Source: Tiliqua scincoides
Lineage: Eukaryota > Chordata > Lepidosauria > Squamata > Scincidae
Direction of reading: 5' to 3'
NCBI RefSeq assembly: GCF_035046505.1
Contig: NC_089826.1
Coordinates: 77,678,754 to 77,742,753, forward strand
DNA length: 64,000 nucleotides
Shown here: one piece after another, positions 11,050 through 22,927 of the stretch
Layout of the letters: each line of letters opens with the position of its first letter
Numbering within the stretch: the stretch's first letter is position 1
Notes under the pieces: generated by a model
Databases searched by the model: none
What the model saw: the letters and a program-made list of their open reading frames with translations, nothing else
Told to the model about the DNA's origin: nothing
Made by a program: the position numbers and the translations under genes

Positions 11050-11527
11050 ACACTACAAATCGATGGTAAGGCCACACCTGGAGTATTGTGTCCAGTTCTG
11101 GTCGCCGCATCTCAAAAAAGACATAGTGGAAATGGAAAAGGTGCAAAAGAGAGCGACTAAGATGATTACGGGGCTGGGGCACCTTCCTTATGAGGAAAGG
11201 CTACGGCGTTTGGACCTCTTCAGCCTAGAAAAGAGACGCTTGAGGGGGGACATGATTGAGACATATAAAATTATGCAGGGGATGGACAGAGTGGATAGGG
11301 AGATGCTCTTTACACTCTCACATAATACCAGAACCAGGGGACATCCACTAAAATTGAGTGTTGGGCGGGTTAGGACAGACAAAAGAAAATATTTCTTTAC
11401 TCAGCGCGTGGTCGGTCTGTGGAACTCCTTGCCACAGGATGTGGTGCTGGCGTCTAGCCTAGACGCCTTTAAAAGGGGATTGGACGAGTTTCTGGAGGAA
11501 AAATCCATTATGGGGTACAAGCCATGA
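11050..11527 (+). pseudogene. CR1 ORF2 C-terminal fragment (copy C)
   Basis: An open frame in phase with CR1 ORF2 from KSMVRPHLEYCVQFWSPH through GHLPYEERLRRLDLFSLEKR to EEKSIMGYKP and the ORF2 stop. The frame happens to continue upstream into antisense copy B sequence, giving a longer artificial ORF from 10835. Only the part after about 11050 is LINE protein, and no catalytic domain is present. Confidence 0.75.
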
Positions 11528-11719
11528 TGTGTATGCGCAACCTCCTGATTTTAGGAATGGGTTAAGTCAGAATGCCAGATGTAGGGGAGAGCACCAGGAT
11601 GAGGTCTCTTGTTATCAGGTGTGCTCCCTGGGGCATTTGGTGGGCCGCTGTGAGATACAGGAAGCTGGACTAGATGGGCCTATGGCCTGATCCAGTGGGG
11701 CTGTTCTTATGTTCTTATG
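11051..11719 (+). mobile_element. CR1-clade LINE, truncated, inverted (copy C)
   Basis: A plus-strand copy facing copy B head to head. It starts inside ORF2 at KSMVRPHLEY, keeps an open frame to the ORF2 stop at 11527, and has a complete 3' UTR ending in two TTCTTATG units (11704-11719). It is very close in sequence to the long copy at 50986-53318. Together with copy B it makes a large inverted repeat with a loop of about 150 bp. Confidence 0.85.
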
Positions 11720-12004
11720 TACACACCTGATATTCTGCAAGCTTTCTATTCATCAGCTCATCTGCATGGAATTTATCATCACCAGAGCAGCTGGAAAATG
11801 GAGGTCAAACTTCATTTTGACCTGCAACTTGATAAAAGTGACCTGCACAATACAGCAGACAGGTTGTTGTTTTTATACATGAGAAAACGGAAAAAATCAG
11901 ATGATATCCTCAACATGCCCTTTTTTTCTTGTGGCTTTGACATTAGCTCTGCTCTGATTGTATTCAGCGTTTTGGGAAGACTCATCAAAGTTTATAACAA
12001 AATG

Positions 12005-12005
<1 letters not shown>

Positions 12006-12043
<38 letters not shown>

Positions 12044-12057
12044 CTGTGTCTGTGTCT
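12006..12057. repeat. (TC)n microsatellite followed by TGTGTC units
   Basis: About 17 TC dinucleotides (12006-12039) pass into three TGTGTC hexamers. This is a plain simple repeat. Confidence 0.95.
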
Positions 12058-12059
12058 CC

Positions 12060-13128
12060 TACCCACAAACATGACATTTGACTTGCTCTTTCTTCTGGTT
12101 CTGGTTCATCTAATCTTAAAATTGATCTGTTAACGAGGATGAGTTATTCTTAAAACAGTGCCATCTTCCAGCAACTTTTAGGAGAATTTCTGTCACTATT
12201 GGAGTGCAAACCCCTTGAGTTTGTATAGAACCTGGAACATGAAGGAGATGGGATTCAAATCTCCAAACAAATGTTTCTCTAGCATACACTGTATTATGAA
12301 ATGAAAGATCAAACAGAGCCAGAAAAGGATTAGTCTAGGATTAAGAATCCTTTAAACATAATATGAAGCCGCAAAACCTTCACCATGTCTGCTTCCTTCA
12401 GTGTTTGCAATTCTGCTCCATCACTTTTTTTTGTTGGGAATGTGGTAGCGCACTGATAACTGCTGCATTGCAGCCTTCTTCTCATTTGGTCTTTTATGAT
12501 TCAGTGATACTTCGGGTTTGCTTTGTGAAGATCACTGTGAGACCTTGTCTTGTGTAATTGTTATTACTGCCATCTGCATTACACTATAATTACTTTTCAA
12601 AAAAGAGCATCTCTCTTCCACTGATATTTAAAGACACTCACTAAACCACAAATAAATTACAAAGTGGTAGTAAAAGACAAAACAAAGGCTTGAAAATATA
12701 AATGATAATTGTAGCCAATATTTCTTGTCTCTAATCCCCTCCCCAATATTAGAGAAAGATTTGAGTTTTTTTCTTTTTTCTTTGCCTACTCTCTTTCTAC
12801 AAACAGATAATTATACATTACATGTAAACATTACACTAACTTCCTGCAATACATCATTTACAAATTGAGATCCATCATTTACAAATTGAAATCCATCTGT
12901 AGTAATGTGCACTCCCTCATCTCTGAAAGTTTTCCCTTGTCAACTGCAACCATGGTTTGTGAAACTGTGAACTCTTTTTGTTGTTGAAAAGCTAAAAGAA
13001 AACATAAAGATAAGCTCCAACCAGCCCCTGTGCCTTCACATTTTCACCAGCTTCAGATTCTGAATACTTAAATGACAGGGTAGATAATCTGATATTCTTC
13101 AAAATTATGTCATGTTAAGAAACTACAC
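12060..13128. other. Non-coding stretch, nothing recognised
   Basis: AT-rich sequence with a short tandem word (CATCATTTACAAATTGA, twice near 12851-12890). No gene or mobile element boundary is supported. Confidence 0.55.
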
Positions 13129-13131
13129 TTA

Positions 13132-13307
13132 GCGCCCAATCCTATCCACGTTCCAGCACCGATGCAACTGTGCAAACAGGGTGTGTGCTGCATCCTACAA
13201 AGAAGGGGCAGTAACAGAGGCCTCCTCAAGGTAAGGGATCATTTGTTCCCTTATCTTGGGCTGCATTGCAGCTGCATTGGTGCTGGAATGTTGGCTACGA
13301 CTGGGCC
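13132..13307. mobile_element. Harbinger-like MITE
   Basis: It starts GCGCCCAATCCTATCC after TTA (13129-13131) and ends near ACTGGGCC before TCA. The interior shares GTGTGCTGCATCCTAC and AGGCCTCCTCAAGGTAAGG with the sister copies. One base of the 3-bp duplication has changed. Confidence 0.65.
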
Positions 13308-13309
13308 TC

Positions 13310-14384
13310 ATTTTTATGATAAGCTGACCTGAAGAATGAGGAAAAAATAAATATATATCCCATATAAGCAACTTTAGCTGTGATTCGAAATGCATTTACA
13401 CAAAAGTAAGCCCCACTGAACACAGTTGAACTTATTTGCAAGTAAACATGCATTCATTGTTTGTGAATGTGGTCAGAGTTACTGAAGCTAAGAATACTTT
13501 CTGAAAATTTTGGCAGATCTAGGAATCTAAAACACTGTTTTGAAACTACAGAATGTCCTCAGGATCATGCTAAAGTTGGATAATATATTTAACCTTTCCA
13601 GTCATTATGTATCAAAAATTAAAACTGTTCTAGATATTCTCTAGTTACATATGTATGATTTTGGGGGGCACAGGGATCAAGATGTTCCTGGTCAATCCTG
13701 AATTACCTTAAAGGATAAACTAGCAGAGAGGAGGATGCTAAAAAGGCACCCAGAAAATGTAGATGACAGGGGGGCGAAATGAAAGGCAACAGAGGAGAAA
13801 CACCATAGATAAAATGATAAGGCAATGAAGTAAAGCATGACAAGACTATGATGGTTTGCATAAGTAATGAGAATTGAATTTGTGGTTTATAAATTGCTGT
13901 TAAAATTCCTATTTGCATGTTTATCTGCAGTCTCATTTGCTTAAATAAGCCTGACCTTATATATATGCACACACTTTAATCTATCTAAACCACTTGTTTG
14001 CACATTTGTATGAGTATAGTTGTACTGATACTATGCGACTATGTAGCCTGTACAGCAGTGTGATGCATTCTGTTGAGAGTGGTATCAATGGATTGCCTTT
14101 AAGAGCTTCTTCTTAGGAACACTCACATTCTTGTTCAAATGCACACCTAAAAATGTAAAATATGAATAGAACAAACAAGTGTTTGGAAATTCATATATCT
14201 AGTATCCTCAGCAGAGGTTTGGGCTGGCCACACCCCTTCATTGAATGTACACTGAGTAGAAAACTTAAGTGTGTTGTAGTGTAAAACACCCAGAGCTAGT
14301 TCAGATGAGGTGATCAAAACGTACTTTTGCTGTTGGGTCTAAGCCTCAAGCCTGTGGTTTCCAAATCTGGTTTGCAACTACACT
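13310..14384. other. Non-coding stretch, nothing recognised
   Basis: No supported gene, RNA or repeat terminus. Confidence 0.55.
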
Positions 14385-14387
14385 AGC

Positions 14388-14938
14388 AGCTGAATCCTAA
14401 AGGCCCCATTGTCAGCACTGAGTGTCACAAAAGTGCTATAAGGCACTTCACTGCCAGCGGGAGGCACATAGTGACAGTGGAAAGGCCCATATCAGTTAGT
14501 GATGGGCGTCTGTGCCATCAAGACACTGGAGAAGAGCACCTGTTAGTAAGTATTCCTACTGGGTGACAAGAAGACCTTTTTGGGGCAGGAGGAAGGCAGG
14601 GAGGGGAGAAACTGGGTAGACAAAAGGAGGCCCAGAGGGTGGATCAGGCCCAGGAGGGGAACAGGGATGGCAGGAGAGGTTGGTGCTAAATCCTATCCCT
14701 CGTCCCAAGCTGCAGAACCTGACACAGGTCTCCTTAGTTCTGTGCCAGCTCAGTAGCACAATAGACTGAGTAGTATCTGAGTAGACCCACCAGGCCTACT
14801 AGAGTTCTACACAGGGTAAGGAAACTGAAGTTCTCTATCCTGAGGAGTCCTCCAGTGGCTGCTGTGGCTCCACAGGACACACCATTTTGGCACCACTGTA
14901 CTGTGCTGCATCAGGGAAGCTTAAGATTGGGCTGTAGT
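14388..14938. mobile_element. Longer Harbinger-like non-autonomous element
   Basis: It begins AGCTGAATCCTAAAGG and ends with AAGATTGGGCTG, a degraded inverse. An internal near-palindrome (GTGCTATAAGGCACTT) and GGCAGGGAGGGGAGAAACTGGG recur in the 27500-28000 copy. The ends resemble the short MITE family, so these look like long and short members of one group. The duplication is not clear. Confidence 0.5.
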
Positions 14939-14939
14939 T

Positions 14940-16680
14940 TCCACAAACCACACTTTGTGCCTAGTTCAGATCTAGTGACCAAACTATATGAACCAAAAAG
15001 TGTGGGAGAGAACTGAGAGAACAAGAGGGAAGATGGAATGGATAGAGGGAATGAGAGAGCCCAAGACTCAGATTTGATTGCCCAGCCATGGTGTCACCAT
15101 TTACTCTAAACTATGCCCAGTTTATGCTCATTATTGAAGCTTCCGAGACTGAATAATAGGACTGCACATCAAAGCTACTAAAGGATGCTGCTTATTCATT
15201 GTATTCAACGCAGTCTTGTATTCAACACAATGTGAAACATAAATTGTAAAAGGTTTTGTACAGTTCTGAAGAACACCCAGCCCAACATTAGATTATATTA
15301 CATTACTCCTTTCCTGTGGCAATGAGCTACAACAGGGATTAATGACCTGTGAATAATGTCACTGGCCATAGGATAATGCACAAGAATATGACTGCAAGAT
15401 TATATTCATGGTGTTAAAAGCATTGCTGCTGCTTTTAGACTTTCTTGTAGCATCAACTGGAACAGAGGCATGTTGAATTTTAAATGAAAGATATTACTGG
15501 TATTGCTACAGTGGTTAATGGCCTAAACTAAAAGATAACATTAGTAAGCAAATTTGCAGGCAGGAATACTGAATGCTGACTCAAACATTGCACAGTTCAT
15601 ATACAGCAGGATGCAACATCATGTTCAAAACTGCATGTGTGAAATTGGCGTAGAAGCAAAACAACCTTTAGCCCAACCTTCTCCCTTGCAAGCTAGCCTT
15701 ACATAGAGGTATGTTTTGACAAGGGTTGCATCCATACAAGCTGTCTTTCTTCCATATGAGCTGGAGCAGATGGTGTACATGCCTTGCTGAAATTTGAATT
15801 TACTTTTCTGTGATGGTTTTGGGTATAAGAAGAGATTCCTAGGATAAAAAACCAATAACTTTTTAGTGATTTTTGTTGTGAGATAAAACATGCTCCTCTC
15901 AAAATATAGAAACATATTTTGCATGATACAAAGTAACCAAACATTGAATTTCTGTCTCTGCAGGAAACACCTACTGCATTTTCAAATTAACAATTGCTGC
16001 AATTAATCTAAACAATCTCTCCTACACATTGGTACTATTGAAAGTGATATTTCTAATTTACATGTCCAAATTAGGTTCAACTTACTTATATTGAAGGATA
16101 ATAGATTTCTTTTTCATATAATTAATGTGGTCTGCAAATGTAATGTAGATTAAATTTATCATTGTAAGGATCTTAGGATTCTAATACTTTTGCAGATGCG
16201 TAAAAAAGGGTAGCTGTAATTATTTCATTATGTATGTATAAAAATAGGATGCGGGGAAGAGCGCATGCTTTCCTTCACTGATTACTCTTAATGCCTCCCA
16301 AATTTCCTGATTTACAGTATTCTCCAAGGATGCAGGTTTTTTAAATTGAAGTATAGCAATTTGCATATTTTTAGACCTTGTGACATAGTTAATTGATATA
16401 TCATTACTTATACAGTACTTAATATTTTGATGCATTTTCAGTAGAGGAGACAGATTCGATAAGGCTCTCACATTTTGCAAAGAATCTCTTAATTTGCAAA
16501 TTTGGAGTTTATGTTCCCTTGTTTGTCCTGTCCAGCTAAAATAAAGAAAAAAAGTGATTCACTTAGCTCAGCATTTCATTCTGTTTGTGTTTTGACTTGC
16601 TCTGTACTGGTTGCTGTCATGACATAAACTGAATTTTGCCAAGTTGCTCAGACTTTTCTACAGCTGAGAGTGTCTTAGGC
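14940..16680. other. Non-coding stretch, nothing recognised
   Basis: Two overlapping minus-strand frames near 15625-15944 show no domain I recognise. No splice-site pair or repeat structure is convincing. Confidence 0.5.
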
Positions 16681-16682
16681 TA

Positions 16683-16880
16683 TTGAGAGCCAACATGGTG
16701 TAGTGATCAGGGTGTCAGACTAGGATCTGGGTTCAATTCTCCACTCAACCATGAAGCTCACTTGGTGACTTTTGGACAATCACCATCTCAGCCCAACCAG
16801 CCTGACAGGGCTGATATGATGATGAAAAAGGGGAAGAACTTTGAGGAAGGTTGGAATCAAAATGTATTAAATATATGCCA
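16683..16880 (+). mobile_element. tRNA-derived Sauria-type SINE
   Basis: A plus-strand SINE starting GAGAGCCAACATGGTGTAGTG, which holds the RNA polymerase III A box. A B-box-like GGGTTCAATTC follows near 16732, then the squamate SINE body (CATGAAGCTCACTTGGTGAC, CTGACAGGG) and an AT-rich tail near 16860. The body matches the copy at 20221. The 3' half is diverged. Confidence 0.75.
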
Positions 16881-16957
16881 GATTTCAGGTCTAATTCTTT
16901 TGTGGTAAATGTCTTAACCATCAGTGGGTGAGCGCATGATGTATCTTTATGGTTAAC

Positions 16958-17112
16958 CAGCAGCAACTGTTACCCTGCACATGCCTGATCTTGTCTGATC
17001 TCAGAAACTGAGCAGGGTCAGGCCTGGTTAGTACTTGGATGGGAGACTGTCTGGGAATACCAGGTGCTGCAGGCTTATACCATAGTCTTTCGAGACTGAA
17101 AGTTGCCAACCA
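16958..17112 (+). mobile_element. 5S-rRNA-derived SINE
   Basis: Residues 16958-17075 align with vertebrate 5S rRNA: CCTGATCTTGTCTGATCTC, AAACTGAGCAGGGTC (A box region), TTAGTACTTGGATGGGAGAC (C box) and GGGAATACCAGGTGCTG. A tail of about 35 bases follows (ATACCATAGTCTTTCGAGAC then GAAAGTTGCCAAC). That tail is also the 3' terminus of the RTE-like LINEs at 2692 and 24671, read on their strand. A 5S head with a LINE tail defines a SINE3/5S-type element. It is a retroposon and not a working 5S gene: several conserved 5S bases differ. Confidence 0.88.
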
Positions 17113-17334
17113 TTAGTATTTCCAGGACCAGTCTAACAGTTGAGGGGTGTCAACTCAGCCTATGACTGAGCTAATGACAGAGTAAGCTCACCTGGAGAGT
17201 GGCTTTCACAGTCCCAGACTTTGGGTTCCTTCAGGTCATCTTTAGGACAGTTTAATTATAACTGTCTCTGTAGGTACATAAGCATACACACATTCACATC
17301 AGCTGGCAATATATCCATTCACAAAACGCTCTAA

Positions 17335-17513
17335 GGGTGCAATCCTAACCAACTTTCCAGCACTGGCATAGCTGTGCCAGTGGGGCATATGCTGCATCTT
17401 GCAGTTGAGGGGCAGTCATGGAAGCCTCCTCAAGGTAGAGCAATGTTTGTTCCCTTATCTCAGAGTTTCATTGCCCTTATGTCAGTGCTGCAGAGTTGGT
17501 TAGGATTGCAACC
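17335..17513. mobile_element. Harbinger-like MITE, TAA duplication
   Basis: It begins GGGTGCAATCCTAACCAAC and ends in the inverse GTTGGTTAGGATTGCAACC. TAA flanks both sides (17332-17334 and 17514-17516). It is the closest sister of the 7311 copy. Confidence 0.8.
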
Positions 17514-17749
17514 TAAAACAGATTATGCATTTCTGGAACTTATAAATCTCACAAAATGTTTTTGAAAGAAATATTTCTAAATGGAGATTGAAGCAAAATA
17601 CACTAAGGTGAAGACTTCTAGTAATGGATGTTTAGAAGCAATTGGAGAGGAAAAGGTAATTTGTTGATGTAAGAAAGAAGGAATAGAGATAATTGTCTTA
17701 AGGGATGAGTCCTTGGAAAATACTGTAACTCTCTGAGAGTTTGGGAACA

Positions 17750-18222
17750 GCTGTTAGTGTTTGCGGGGGAGGGGTGAAGGCAGTGACATGATCGCTATGA
17801 TTGTGCTGCTGCCAGGGACAAAAAATTTTTTTCCCCACTTACTCTTGGCAGTGCCAGTCTTCCAGGGGGTGCAGGTAGCCCACAGACCCCTGTGCAGGGC
17901 TCCCCAAGCCTCAAAACAGCTAAAAATAGCAATCACGACTCACTTCTGGTTTCAAATCACTAAACTGAAGGTGGGTTGTGATCACTATTTTTAGCTGTTT
18001 TGAGGCTTAGAGAGCCCTGCAGAAGGGTCTGCAGGTTCCCCTCACCCCCTGGAAGGCCAGCACTGCCAGGGTTAAGTAAAAAAAAAATCCTTTTCTCTCT
18101 GGCAGTGGTTCAATCATGGTGATCACATTGCTACCTTCGCTGTTACCCCACCCCTTAATGCAACAGAGACAGGGCTTCCTTGTTTGGGGCATCACAGCAC
18201 CACAGTTTGGGAACCTCTGAAC
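17750..18222. mobile_element. Foldback non-autonomous hAT-like element
   Basis: A long imperfect palindrome: GCCTCAAAACAGCTAAAAAT near 17908 is inverted near 17987 (ATTTTTAGCTGTTTTGAGGC), and GGGCTCCCC-like arms flank it. The right end reads CAGTTTGGGAACCTCTG. It belongs with the foldback copies at 28866, 30484 and 31520. The left terminus and duplication are unclear. Confidence 0.6.
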
Positions 18223-18249
18223 TTGCCTCTTACCCTGGACTTTGTCACA

Positions 18250-18320
18250 CTGCAATCCTATACATGTGGGAGTAAGCCCCACTAAATCGAATGGGACTTG
18301 CTTCCGAGTAGATATACATA
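18250..18320. repeat. Short palindromic Harbinger-like element
   Basis: CTGCAATCCTATACATGTGG, GGAGTAAGCCCCACT, an inverse arm AATGGGACTTGCTTCC, then GAGTAGATATACAT. It has the layout of the 80-bp element at 26541. Confidence 0.55.
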
Positions 18321-19100
18321 ATTATGCTGGAAAAGCATGCTAACCAGCCAACTTAAAGGTTGGTGGTGGGTTTCAAAGCTATTCCCAAGTTGAAGCTGCA
18401 AGAGCAGAAATTGATGACAGGCTATGATATATCCTATCCAAGGTCTTACTACAAAAATCAACTACAGAATCTCAGCAAATCCAGAATTTCCCCACAAATC
18501 TAAAGGCAGCCTATGCAGATACAGGGATGCAAAGACATCCAAGGTGTGTTTAATCCAGTTTATTTGGACAGAACTTGATTTGGCCATTTTTGTGGGCTTT
18601 CAAGCAGAGTTTCTCCATCAGTTATGGTTTCAGCCACCAAAGCATGGTCCATTCTTGTCAGGTCAACATTGGACAAATAAGAATGTACTGGCCTGATGTG
18701 TGTATCAGAGGAAGAAAATCTATCAGAAAGCAGAACAGGATCTTGAGCAATGCCACATTTATAGTCTCTGAGGTGAGGTTACTGTAATGACATGTCCAGT
18801 GCTACTGACTGACTCCAATTTGGTATTTGCATTACTTGAAAATATTAATAATTAACAGTTTCTATCATGGTGGGGCCCTAATGGTGGAACACAGCAAATA
18901 TGGTTTGCAGCCACAATCAAGGATACACCCCATCCCCTTGCTCTAGTACTGGAAATAACACTGGGTAGGAATTAAGGCTGGGCATAGGAATCTCTAGAGG
19001 CTAATTGCATGTAATGTAGCACTAGCAAACGGCATTATGAGCGCTATAACAAAGGGCTTTATGGCAAGCAAGCTTGAGAGAGTTGACTCTGCCCTGTTTG

Positions 19101-19138
<38 letters not shown>

Positions 19139-20020
19139 CCAGCCTCTATAGTACAAACCTTTGCTTATTCCATGACAGCTCAAACAGCCATCCATGTTTC
19201 TTTGTTAAGAAGATTAAGATGTAAAAAAGAGTTGTCTTGGTTGAAACATGGGTCATGGTTTGATAGATAGGTTATTCTTTGAAATGGGCAAGCTGAAAGC
19301 AAGCAACAGTCTAAAAAGAATGCTGAATGAGAACGCTGAATCAATTCTCCATGGTCATTTTTGTATTTTGAGAAATTTTGTGTCAATGTGGGTAGAAGGC
19401 ACCATTATGATTCTTATTATGACCCCCCTGATATAGTTCAGAGAAATTCATCCTCAGAAATTGCTGCATCGGTATTTTTAATTTACTTCCTCTTTGCAAT
19501 AAATAAATGTTAATATAATAATCAGAGAGCTGACATGTTCTACACCTACTCCGTTTTAAGTGTCATGGGGCAGGTATTTTAAAATTAAATTCCAAAGGAG
19601 TATTTTATTTCGAAAAGGCTTCTCTTCTGCAGTACGCATACTCTAAATCATAAGTATAAAACATAACATTTAAATAAAAGTTCCTGGTTGTTAACTTAGT
19701 CATAGGCTGATGAGATGAGACAAGACATGTGACTGGCAGTTATTCCTGCCCTTGAGAAAAAGCTGCAGTTACATATTGATAGTATATGTGCAAATGCTAT
19801 AATTTCATAGATGAGTACACCGGCTGTTGCTGGGCTGCAATTCAGCAATGCCTGTATGGCTGCAGTTAATATTGTGTTCTTTTTGTAAGTTTCTGCAATG
19901 CTTTTTGTAAACAAGAAGAGCTGTTGCTTGCAAGATAGAGGATACCAAAAATATCCGTATGTAGTTGTCCTCCTGAAATGTTATAGCCACTCTTTATCAG
20001 AGGTGTCACTAGGTTTTGAA
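18321..20020. other. Non-coding stretch with one microsatellite
   Basis: Apart from the AG repeat at 19103, I see no gene, RNA or bounded repeat. Confidence 0.5.
19103..19136. repeat. (AG)n microsatellite
   Basis: Seventeen AG dinucleotides in a row. Confidence 0.95.
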
Positions 20021-20269
20021 TCACCTGGCCCAGAGCTCATTGTGTCACCCCCATTGTTATGTATGCAAGTTATGTATGCAACCTACTGGCCCAGTCTTAT
20101 GGCTGGCCAATTAGGTGGTGGATGGAAATCCTACCTCTAGTTAGACTGCCAATCAGGTGGTCTGAGACTGTTTCAACAGCACCAATCCTGGGGGATCTGG
20201 GCAGAGCGAAGGGGTATAAAGAGAGCCAGGGTGGTGTAGTGGTTTGGGAGGTGGACTCAGACCTTAGAA

Positions 20270-20758
20270 CAGGGGTGCCCAAACCCCGGCCCTGGGGCCA
20301 CATGCGGCCCTCGAGGCCTCTCAATGCGGCCCTCAGGGAGCCCCCAGTCTCCAATGAGCTCTGGCCCTCCAGAGACTTGCTGGAACCCACACTGGCCTGA
20401 AGCAACTGCTCTCAGTGTAAGGGTGACTGTTTGACCTCTTGTGTAAGCTGTGGGATGAGGGCTTCCTCCACTGCTTGCTGTTTCACGTCTGTGATGCAGT
20501 AGCAGAAGCAAAGGAAAGGCCGGCCTTGCTTTGTGTAAGGCCTTTTATAGGCCTTGAGCTATTGCATCATGCATTCATGTTTCATCATGCAGCATTCATC
20601 ATGCATTCATCATGCATTCATCTTTAATATATTTATTTATGTAAACTTATGTAAATTTATTCAAATTTTAAATGTAAATTAATTCTTTTTTCCCCGGCCC
20701 CCGACACAGTGTCAGAGAGATGATGTGGCCCTCCTGCCAAAAACTTTGGACACCCCTG
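20270..20758. mobile_element. Non-autonomous hAT inserted in SINE, CCTTAGAA TSD
   Basis: The ends are CAGGGGTGCCCAAAC and the inverse ACTTTGGACACCCCTG. Exact CCTTAGAA duplications lie at 20262-20269 and 20759-20766. It is the same family as 47246 and, more distantly, 1247, with shared GGGAGCCCCCAGTC and GTGTCAGAGAGATGATGTGG. Confidence 0.92.
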
Positions 20759-20819
20759 CCTTAGAAGATCCAGGTTCAAATCCCCCCTCAGCCATGAAGC
20801 TTCCTGGGTGACCTTAGAC

Positions 20820-21176
20820 CAGGGCCTAGGAGAGGGGGGTAAAGGGGCAATTTGTACCTGGGCCCAGGGTCCAAAGGGGGGCCCAGGAGCCAGAGGAGGG
20901 TGCCCAGAAATTTCCTGGGATCTTTTTTCCTATCTACTCAAACTTGTTGCCTGCACAGGATGCTGGGGACACTACTGATGCCACATAGGTTGGTAGACCT
21001 GGGCTCCAAAGACTTTTCCAGCCGTCTCTACCCTCCCCTTACCCTGTTTCACCCCTCCCTGCCCCTATTCTGCTTGTCTGTCACCACCCTCCCCCACTCT
21101 GTTTCACCCCTTCCTCTTTGCAAAGGGGCCCAAAGAAAATGTGTACCCCCTGATAAAATTTCTCTCAGAGACCCTG
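20820..21176. mobile_element. Second hAT-like element inserted in SINE
   Basis: The ends are CAGGGCCTAGGAGAG and the inverse CTCAGAGACCCTG. The flanks are CCTTAGAC (20812-20819) and CCTTAGGC (21177-21184), a 7/8 match, and they restore the SINE reading across the insertion. The interior is pyrimidine-rich, with no coding frame. Confidence 0.8.
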
Positions 21177-21394
21177 CCTTAGGCCAGTCACTTTCTCTCA
21201 ACCTCACCTACCTCACAGGGTTGTTGTGAGGACAAAGGGAGGGGAGCAGCTGTGTACAGCTTCTGAGCTCTTCGGAGGAAGTGCGCTATAAAAATGTGAA
21301 AAGTAAATAAATAAAGCAAGGGGTGTTTCCTTGTGTGTTCATTGCCAGGTTATGTTCTGAAGATGGAATAAATGTGTTGAGCTGTTGTCTCTAT

Positions 21395-22927
21395 GCATAA
21401 GAACATAAGAACATAAGAACAGTCCCACTGGATCAGGCCATAGGCCCATCTAGTCCAGCTTCCTGTATCTCACAGTGGCCCACCAAATGCCCCAGGGAGC
21501 ACACCAGATAACAAGAGACCTCATCCTGGTGCCCTCCCTTGCATCTGGCATTCTGACATAACCCATTTCTAAAATTAGGAGGTTGCGCATACACATCATG
21601 GCTTGTACCCCATAATGGATTTTTCCTCCAGAAACCTGTCCAATCCCCTTTTAAAGGTGTCTAGGTTAGACGCCAGCACCACATCCTGTGGCAAGGAGTT
21701 CCACAGACCGACCACACGCTGAATAAAGAAATATTTTCTTTTGTCTGTCCTAACCCGCCCAACACTCAATTTTAGTGGATGTCCCCTGGTTCTGGTATTA
21801 TGTGAGAGTGTAAAGAGCATCTCCCTATCCACTCTGTCCATCCCCTGCATAATTTTGTATGTCTCAATCATGTCCCCCCTTAGGCGTCTCTTTTCTAGGC
21901 TGAAGAGGCCCAAACGCCATAGCCTTTCCTCATAAGGAAGGTGCCCCAGCCCCGTAATCATCTTAGTCGCTCTCTTTTGCACCTTTTCCATTTCCACTAT
22001 GTCTTTTTTGAGATGCGGCGACCAGAACTGGACACAGTACTCCAGGTGTGGCCTTACCATCGATTTGTACAATGGCATTATAATACTAGCCGTTTTGTTC
22101 TCAATACCCTTCCTAATGATCCCAAGCATAGAATTGGCCTTCTTCACTGCCACCGCACATTGGGTCGACACTTTCATCGACCTGTCCACCACCACCCCAA
22201 GATCTCTCTCCTGATCTGTCACAGACAGCTCAGAACCCATCAGCCTATATCTAAAGTTTTGATTTTTTGCCCCAGTGTGCATGACTTTACACTTACTGAC
22301 ATTGAAGTGCATCTGCCATTTTGCTGCCCATCCTGCCAGTCTGGAGAGATCCTTCAGGAGCTCCTCACAATCACTTCTGGTCTTCACCACTCGGAAAAGT
22401 TTGGTGTCGTCTGCAAACTTAGCCATTTCACTGCTCAACCCTGTCTCCAGGTCATTTATGAAGAGGTTGAAAAGCACCGGTCCCAGGACAGATCCTTGGG
22501 GCACACCACTTTTCACCTCTCTCCATTGTGAAAATTGCCCATTGACACCCACTCTCTGCTTCCTGGCCTCTAACCAGTTCTCAATCCACAAGAGGACCTG
22601 TCCTCTAATTCCCTGACTGTGGAGTTTTTTCAGTAGCCTTTGGTGAGGGACCGTGTCAAACGCCTTCTGAAAGTCCAGATATATAATGTCCACGGGTTCT
22701 CCCACATCCACATGCCTGTTGACCTTTTCAAAGAATTCTATAAGGTTCGTGAGGCAAGACTTACCCTTACAGAAGCCATGCTGACTCTCCCTCAGCAAGG
22801 TCTGTTCGTCTATGTGTTTTGAGATCCTATCTTTGATGAGGCATTCCACCATCTTACCCGGTATGGATGTTAGGCTGACCGGCCTATAGTTTCCCGGGTC
22901 CCCCCTCTTTCCCTTTTTAAAGATGCC
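21395..22927 (-). mobile_element. CR1-clade LINE, 5'-truncated, long open frame (copy D)
   Basis: A minus-strand copy with its 3' end at about 21395 carrying TTCTTATG units. It contains the 3' UTR and the reverse transcriptase through C-terminal region of ORF2. LINE similarity starts (5' side) at IFKKGKRG near 22925, the usual result of incomplete reverse transcription. The frame is unbroken from there to the ORF2 stop. Confidence 0.88.

Larger units (their letters stand above)
20217..21315 (+). mobile_element. tRNA-derived Sauria-type SINE split by two hAT insertions
   Basis: The SINE head GAGAGCCAGGGTGGTGTAGT (A box) is cut at 20269. It resumes at 20767 with GATCCAGGTTCAAATCC (B box), is cut again at 20819, and resumes at 21185 with CAGTCACTTTCTCTCAACC. 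It ends CACAGGGTTGTTGTGAGGAC, then GTGCGCTATAAAAATG and an AAATAAATAAA tail near 21315. Removing the two hAT elements and one duplication each gives a normal SINE of about 250 bp, so both hATs are younger than the SINE. Confidence 0.85.

Noticed and set aside
16958-17075. A functional 5S rRNA gene
   Set aside because: Several conserved 5S bases differ, there is no T-run terminator, and it is fused to a LINE-type tail. It is a SINE.
21741-22616. Open frames opposite the CR1 reverse transcriptase, also repeated at 9624-10243 and 52090-52965
   Set aside because: The same antisense frames appear at every CR1 copy because they shadow the conserved ORF2 sequence.
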